Shown here one piece after another: positions 35,201-44,200 of a DNA stretch of 64,000 bases. This DNA comes from Colias croceus. Taxonomy: Eukaryota > Arthropoda > Insecta > Lepidoptera > Pieridae. The position numbers were made by a program, and so were the translations under genes. The stretch lies in contig NC_059540.1 in assembly GCF_905220415.1 (NCBI RefSeq), forward strand, positions 1,123,501 through 1,187,500. Reading direction: 5' to 3'. A model generated the notes under the pieces. It ran no database searches and was not told where the DNA came from. It was given only the letters and a program-made list of their open reading frames with translations. Numbering within the stretch: the stretch's first letter is position 1; each line of letters begins with the position of its first letter.

Positions 35201-38200
35201 GTTAGTATTGCATTCAGCTCCAACAATATGCTTCGGTTGAAGTCGTTAACGCATACTGAATGCTCCAGCTCCTATTTCAAACTTAGATAGTCGCCGACTT
35301 CGCTCTGACGTCATTCAACTATCGCCATTGTTTAGACTTGCTTTGGATTTAGTTTTAGCCAGGAATGAATAGATGAGACACGTCTCGAATCTAGGAATTG
35401 CTTTGACGGAGATCGCTTTATCCTCTAGTGGGTTACTTATGGAAATTCTTGCTCGAAACTACTCTAATTACGTCTTTAGCATTTCTAGTCTTCATCATTT
35501 TATAGCGTCTAATTCTATATTCCAAAATATAGAATTAGACGCTATATTCCAAAATATAGAATTAGACGCTATAAAATGATGAAGACTTACGTATTAGAGT
35601 ACAAGCAGAATATAGTAAATGAACTTATCAAGCATAACTTCTGATATTAAACAATCTTTAACTTACTATATTTAAAACTTAGCTCATAACACGACGTCGA
35701 AACGTTTCAAGTCTAAACGTATAATATTAAACAGCATTGAGGCGCACACAAACAGACGTTATTATAACTTGGGTAACTCGCCGACACCTGTTCACCTGAG
35801 GATAATAATTTTGCCCGCGGGCGTGAGGAGCCGAACAATTTAACTTGCTTGAAAACTTTTTTAAATCTCGCAAAATAACATGTTGAACTCGGTGTGTTGA
35901 GAAAGATTCGTACGTTTACGTATTCTTCAGGAATACGACGTCAAATCCGCTTTGAACAAATGTAAATATTATTTCCTTTTAAAATTGCCATTTTCAATTC
36001 GAAATGTTTGGAGCGAAGATAAAATTTTGTTTAAAATGTTAAGTTTTTACTATTTTTAGTGTCGTACCAAAAGAGCATAATATACACTGGAGCATAATAT
36101 GTTCTTTCTATTTATTCCATCCATTAAATTCTAACATACTTTTCTTGCTGTCTTGTCTGTTACAGAAACTGAATCGAAAGCTTTTAAATGTACATGCATA
36201 TTATTTGAGTATTATTTGGGTAAAAGCTGCTTACTTACTATCAGAGAGAGAGGGGTATAGAACAAAACACAGTAAAAGGAAAATTTGATAAAAAAATGCA
36301 GAAATACATAGTTAAGTTTGCATTTCCGCTATCTCATTTCTGGAAAGAAACCTTTGCTACATCTAAAGCAAAGTTACCCTACCCCACTTACTCCAGAACC
36401 GAAACCGAAGAAAAAGTGTCCATACTCATGATCGAACAACAATTCCAGCTATGTTCGAACATGAACAAGTGCGTGTGCAACCGCGGCTGGACGGGCCCGG
36501 ACTGTTCGCAGCCGGACGCGCTGCCGCCGCTGCCCACCGCCTACGTGCCCGAGAACGCGACCAAAGCGGCCTATAACATGACCAAGAAGGAAACGCCGTA
36601 TGGTGAGTCTGATCCAGTAACACATGACACTTCACAAGTTAATGATTCATGTTGATGTTTAATTGTCTTACTAAATATTGATAAATCACTTGTGTTTCTA
36701 GTTTGGTAAATGTACTAACTGAATCTTAATCACTTTGTATTTCTACTTTGATAACTTCAAAATGTAATATTCTTGCTACAATTACTTGATGTGTATTTGT
36801 AATAACTCTATCTAACTATTAAACACTTAACAAATTAACACATTTCAAATTTCCAGTGTAATTACTTCTAACGCTTTCTTATTTTATTTCTACTTCCTGT
36901 TACTTTGTCTCGATTTTGTTTAGTGTGTTTTTTTGAACCGCTACTAATATTGTTTGCTCTGTATGTTTTCAGGTGCCTTCTTATGTCTATCCCCCTACTT
37001 GTGTTATTTTGTGTATCCAATTGGCTTCATTCCGAGCACTGCTCAACAAAATTGTGTACCGAACACAGTTTCGTATACGCGTTCATTTTTTTATCACCAA
37101 GATCAATATTTACTGCATAATATGTTCATTATTCAGTATGGCACATTGTTTCTACAAGCATTTAGTCGGTGAGAACGCGTAGACGAGCATTGTTCGGAAG
37201 CGCGGCGCGACGTTGGAGACGCCGGCATTAACGCGCGGGACCCCTCTCTTGCAGGTGAACACGGCAGGAATAACATGAGCACTATGATGATGGTGGTATT
37301 GTTACTCGCTGTCGTGCTCTCCGTGTTCGTGGGTTTCGCCTGGATGGCGTACTGCTTCAGGTAACGCCCGGTAACTCGGTGTTGTGGCAATGTCGCTCGT
37401 GCCTGTCTGTCGTGTCGTGTGTGTGAGCGGTCCCGCGCCGCCGCGTCTCGCGAGCGCGCCGCGCGCCCCCCGCCCGCTGCCCGCTGCCCGCTGCCCGCTA
37501 TATACTGCAACTGTATAAATTGTCTAAAGTAAAATGTTGTTCACCCTTGTTATTGGAAAAATGTTAATTGTATAGTCTGGATAAAAGTTCGTGTAATGAA
37601 CTATAAGCTCAGTGGGCACATAGAGCAGCGGGCGGGTGTCGGCGTCGCGAGGTGATCTCGATGTCGCCGGCCCGCGCGTGACTAACCCTTCTCTTTGGGC
37701 GCAGAGAACTACCACGGCTCAAACACGGTATTCCTCGTGGCGGTCCTCATGTCTGTGGTAGGGGGGGTATTCATAGTATTTGCCCTGAGCGCTCTCTGCT
37801 ACAGGTCAGTCGTAGTACACAAAAACTTCTCCCTGTGCCTAAGGTTAGTGAGCAGAAAACAGACCAAAGGTAGTCTTTATGGAGAAATTTACCGTCACCT
37901 TCGTATACGTTGTATGTTTATTTAGACGTTAGCGTTGATGTTTCCGTTTATCGATGTCGACGATTGATTTATTTATTTTGTTTCGTTGGACGTTGTTTGT
38001 TGATTGTGGTCGTAGAGGTAGTTGGCGGGTGGCGCGTCCGACTGCGTTTGCTCTGTGGTTCTGCGCCGCGGCCGGGCGCGTTGTGCCGTGGCCTGCCGGC
38101 CCGCCGCCTGCCGGCCCGCCGCCCGCAGGCCCGCCGCCTGCCGGCCCGCCGCCCGGCGCGCCCGGCCGCCCGCCCGCCTCGCTGCATGCCACGAGGCTTA

Positions 38201-41200
38201 CCCACCTTGTGTTCGAGCGTTCGAGCGACACCTCGACTCAAACCCTTAAGATTCTGGGCTCTTGGATGTGTGCATTGGCTTATGTGAACTTGTGACTCGT
38301 TTTCGTTTCCTTTCTTGGTCGGAGCGAGCCGCCGGGCGCCGCGGACCGCGTCCCGGCGGCGCGACCGCATCTACATCTTCCTACATCTTCACTCTTAGAT
38401 ATCGGTTGCGCCTCTTAAAGTCGATTCGGAATCATTCATTTAGCTGTCATGCTCGTGAGTAAATGTAAACAGGAAGATTTAGATAGCCGACTCTGATATC
38501 ACACATCATTCACTGTCACTAAATTCTCTATGAACTCTTTTGCACGAACGGCGAATGTGCGATGCACGAATTCTTCTTTCAAGCAGCTGTCTAGTTAGAA
38601 CGCCTAATGTTGTATTTAAGGAACGATGTCGTTCCATTAAAATTGACGTTCATTGTTTATACCAAGTTTTATCTTTAATCAATTTAACATCTAGACAAAA
38701 TTTTGATGGAACGAAGTCTTTTCATTTAAGCTAAGATCGATCTATTGATTATGTTTCCATATAACATTAATTCCCATGAGGAATGAAACGAAAAGTTAAA
38801 TTAATCTAAAAACAATATTAAATTCAATTTAAAGTAATTAAAATATCCAAAAGCGCCAGTTTTGATCTAATAAACTTAAATTTGTCAGTAATGAAGCTGC
38901 TTAACATAACAGTAAAGTGCTTGATGTTGCTAAAATAAAAAGTAAAACCCCGTGTTGAATGAAAGCTATCAAAATCGGGTCAGTATAAAAAGTAACATTA
39001 AATAACATAGTCTTTAAAATGTAGATAACCGAAGCGCTACAATTGCACACAAGCCTCATTGTTAACTTTCATTCGCACATAACCATCAGGACATATCAAA
39101 AATCGGAAACGAAAACATCGTTTTCAAAATTGACCCCCTAAAAACTGGAGGTGTTCTCGATTCCGCAATGAATAGACCGCTTGATGTTGTAAACGTAATC
39201 GATTGATCTGAGTGTGCGTTCCTACGCCACGCCTGCACCAGGAAAAAGAGTACGCTGCCGAAATACGACCCTCCGTACGTGAAGAAACCCATCGCCAAGA
39301 GCTTCGCCGGCGGATCGACCACCTCCAACAACTCGCAAGAGGACATCTCCATGGAAGCTGGCAAGATTCACTCCTTCAACAACACCTTCAGGTATGTTTC
39401 TCGAACATTCTATCGCAACTTTCTTATCACTCTTACCCCCCAATTCAATATTTACCACTACTATCTCTTTCAATCCTCGATTATCTATCTGGTGAATACT
39501 GTGAATTTTATTTTTGGACAGTAAAATTCTGTATTTATCAGGTGGTATTTTACACAATCTATGCGCTATAGAAAGTACATTAACTTATTTATTGATACAT
39601 GTAATTATATTATACACGGTCTTATTATATTTCTATGGTGCATAAACATATTCTCCATTTTCTATTCCCTTAACTAAAATTCTGTTTCCTCTTCTAATCG
39701 GATCTGGTGATCAAACAGAAACCTCCTAAGGTATGTCGAAGCTTGGCGGCGTTTCGCCTCACCGCTCTAAACTTTTTGTTCACACGATTCTCGCTTTTAT
39801 TACACTCGCCTTACCGACGGCTTTTGGTGAATTGCAATCTTTAGCCTACGATTAAGTATTAACGGTGTGGAGTGTTGTAGTGTGGCCAACCACATTCACA
39901 CAGTACGCGTTAAATGACACGCTTTTTGATCTTATTTTTCCACCTATTAGAAATCATTGGGCTATTCCCAAACGGTAGAAATTTGCACTGAAAACATAGA
40001 TGAAAAAAGAAATATCCAGACTCAGGTTGATATGCAATCCCTATACAAAAGTTAATCCCAAATATAAACAATACAAATGTTGAAGTTGATGCTTACAAAG
40101 CAATACATGAGAGCACACTTCAACCTCCAAAAAATCAAGTACCGATTGCAATATGACCAAGACATCTCACATCGAATACGCAATCTGGATACACAATTTG
40201 TGACATAACAAAAGGCATCACTTGATTTTTCCAAATTTCTCAGCCGTGGAGACTCGCAGCGTGTAATCTTCAGACAGGGCAATCACATGTCTGGCGCTGG
40301 CACCGCTAGCAGATATCCGTGAGTTGCCATTCACAGAATCTTCTTTTGACTGTTCTATTTCTATCAATGAAACAAAATTTCAATGGAGAGGTTATACATT
40401 ATGAGGTTTCTTATACCCTGTACCTAGAAACCCACCGAGTACTGATATAGAGAATTAGAGATAGTCAAAGAGTCGACATAGATGAACCATTAGCTCCATT
40501 TGCATGCGCGGAGACCATTATTTGCTGTGTGATTTATTACACTTTTGAACTTTAAATTCAAAATCGACTTATTTTCTTCAGGGATCATAAGCAAATGAAG
40601 CGAGTTCATTCTGGGAGTGAAGATGAGCCAACGCATTCAGGTAAATTTCACATTGACAATTCATCATTCACACATTATTTTTTAACAAACTGAACTCAAT
40701 AAACCAAAATACCAAACATACATTACAGGCGAAGAAGACATAGCGTTTATAGACGTGACACCGGGCACGATGTCGAAGTTACCAGAAAAGGGAATTCTAA
40801 AGAAGCACGGTTACGGCGCGGTGGATGGCAAGGACAAGTGGGGAGATGACTCACAGTCCGAGCACTTGGAAGCTGGGTCACAGTCTGATGGACAGGAGCC
40901 AGCTGGTGCGGTCGCGGATATGGAGTATAAGTTTAAGGTGAGATTTTATTGAAATTGATGTTTTATTTGGTTTGTAGTTTATTTTAATCGAAACAATTTT
41001 CACAGTGCTCTTAGCTCGATTCATAGACTGAGTGAGATTTTACCAGTCTATAAAAATTCCTTGAGGCTCAAATGGCTTGCGTAAAGTGACCTTATAAATT
41101 AGTTTTAAGTGTGTTAAGATGATCATAAAATGCTTAATTTTTTTTATTGTTTTTGTTTTTTTTTTTCCTGAATGTATCCCTGCCGTGTGACGTGATATTG

Positions 41201-44200
41201 ACAATAAATGTGTTTTATTTTTCTTATTATTTAATAACTCAGCCTCCGGAATCACAGACACAATAGATTTTCTATTGTGTCGTGGTCCGATCGGGCCGCT
41301 CGGGGCTCAATGGGTTAAATAGGCAAACTTTGAAATTCTCACATAACAATTCCAGGATCTAAACGGCTACCACGAGAACATAATAGAAGCGTTAAAAACC
41401 GCGGCTGCACAGCGAGCGACAGCGGGCGGGTCGGTGTCGGCGGGCTCGGGCGACCTGCGCGCGCTGCAGGACTACGAGTACAAGCGCGAGCGGCCCGCCA
41501 GCGCCGACAAGCCGCACGACGAGCTGCGCCGAGCGAGGCCCGACGAGGTGAGTAGCTGTAGTTGTAGCTAGATAGAAGAAAAAGGAAGAAGCTGAACAGC
41601 GAGAAATCCAGTGGGTATAACGAAAATAGAAGCGCTGAAGACGCAACAAGTCAAATATAAAAAATCAACGTCAATACAAGAGAGTTGAAGCTCTGAAGGT
41701 AGAAGCTTTGTCGAGAATAGAATTAAAGCGAGAAGCGCTGAAAACATCAGCTCCAACAAAATTCAAATCCAATCACAAATACAACCCACAACAAGTCAAA
41801 TATAATAATAATAATAATAAAAAGGCGTAGGGATGTGACGACCCCATCGCCCCCGGTTGGCATATCTACAATAGATATCCCAACCGTGCAGTCAGTCACC
41901 CCGCAGGGCACCTTGTGGCGAGGTGTTGGGGAGTAGCGACCCCGCGGGAACCGAGCGCTCCCGGGGGAGGTCCCTGTCCTCACCTCTGGGCTGTCCCGGT
42001 GGCAGTTCGGAGTGAACAATGACGAGGTTCAGGATCCCCCACCTCTGGCTTGCCTTTGTTGGCCGTCCAGAGTGGAGACGCTAGAGCTATATGTTCGGGG
42101 GTGGAAGTGTCTAATGGCGTAATAGCGGGGAAACCCGCTCCGGGCCCGCGGGCTCGCGATGGTGAAACCGGTGCCGCACCTCTCTACACCCCCAGCCGTT
42201 CAGCTGATGTTGCCCCCTTGTTGCCATTATCGGTAACCTTTTTGGGAGCCCATCGACCGAACTGGCGAGTCACCGTCTGCCATAATTTTCAATTTTTAAT
42301 ATTGAAAAGGCAGACGTCCATAGCCCCCATAGACCCAATATACCAGTCCATCTAACACCCCCTTCCATAACCCAGTTTTATTCATTTCCATTTTTCTGCA
42401 ATAGTCCTACATTGGCCGCGGACTGCCCAGGGCTGTATCTCTATAGTGCAGCCATGGACAGGCTGCGGCTGGTGTCCCACAACACATTAAATTCTCTAAA
42501 GGGCCTCTGCGTGTTGGACCTGTGTCCCCACGTAAGCCTTCCAAAGGACCGGGTATCATCCTTACGGCGATACCCGTGTATTATGGAGAGAGACATAATA
42601 ATAATAATAAACACATTTATTGTCAGAATCATAAAGTGATTACAAAAATTGATTTACAAAGGAAAAACAAATAAAAGAAAAATAATAAGAAGCTTATTCC
42701 TAAGAAGCAGTAGGCAATGTGGCAGTGAGTGACCTGACAAATGGAGCCAACTCAGTTTATGATGGCAAGGTGATTAATACCTTACCACCACTGATTTTCA
42801 GTGACCCCAAGGTGACTATTGGAGTATATAGTCCAATAGTCAGAGTATAAATATCAAAACACAACGTTGATACGAGAATTGAAGCTCTGAAGACAGCAGC
42901 TCTAATTACAAAACCCAGATTCTAAATAAACCCATTAAAAAAATCCTCTCAAAAATTTAATAAGATTGAGCAAATACAGAACTAGAGTGTGTCATTAAAA
43001 TTACACAGGTAATATCAATAAATACAATTTAAAATCAACTGTTTCTATTCACATTACAGGACGAAGAGGACCAGCGGCCGTGCGGGCCGTACCGCATCCG
43101 CAACCTCGAGGACCTGATCCGTCAGCTCGAGCACCACTCCAGCCGGCACATGAGCCCGTCCGGCTCTGAGGATATCCGCATGTCGGAGACGGAAGCCGAT
43201 AGACATTACAGGATCGAGGATGTGCCACCGTGAGTACATGTGTTGACTTCTTGGAGAACTTTATGGATTTATTATTCATCTAGTTGATACTGGTGACAAA
43301 AATCCAAAAAGTTTTTTACGACTTGATAAATATATTATTGATATCAGCGTTCATAGCAGAGCTCGAAAAGTTAATGACAGTTATGAGTAAGTATAAAGGA
43401 ATAACAATATCACGTTTTTGAAACATTCGCTTCTGATCATAGCGTAGATTAGAAGAGTGAATTTTTATCAATTTCTAGTGATCAAATATCTTAAACAATA
43501 GTTAAAATAGATCTTATGCAATTCAAATTGATAGATGCTTTATGCAGCCATAATTCAGGTCATTCTAGTATAGTTTAACATAATACTGTGCAAAAATATC
43601 CTTTTTAAGTCGCATTCATATCACACGTCCCATTCCACTATCTCAATTTTATAAGCCTTACGCATAGTGCCACACGACCTTACGTCGTCACATCACACAC
43701 TAGCACTGCGTACACGGTTGTGCGGACGTGCGATACGCTGCGATTTAAAAACGGTGGCGCCGGCGCCCCGCTCCCACTCACTAAGCGTCGCAATCCGTAA
43801 GGCGGTCGGCCGACAGCCGCTGCCGCGGGCGGCTCCCCCCCGGCGAGGAGGAGTCGCGCTTCGGCTACCGAAGCTTCCGCGGCAGCGGGCGGCACCACGC
43901 GCCGCTGCTGGCGCCCGCGCTGCTGCCGCACGCGCCGCACGTGCCGCACGCGCCGCACGGCCACGCGCCGCACGCCGCGCACGCGCCGCACGCGCACGCG
44001 CCGCACGCCGCACACGCGCCGCACGCGCACCGCGTGCCCGACGACGACGCGCTCTACGAGACGGCCGACACCGAGCGCCTGCGCGACGCGCCCGATAGCG
44101 AGAGGTACGCTTCCTCGTCATCGCTGCGCTCGCTCGACACTACTTAACGCGCTTTACAATTAGTGTGATAATGCATTTTTGCGAGACATACTATAATGTT

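Noticed and set aside
37910..38370. Several long frames on both strands rich in Pro, Ala, Gly and Arg
   Set aside because: Produced by the CCGGCCCGCCGCCTG repeat in an intron; no splice sites.
43667..44098. 143-codon Arg/Ala-rich frame
   Set aside because: An alternate frame of the His-rich ADAM exon; the other frame fits both neighbouring exons in phase.
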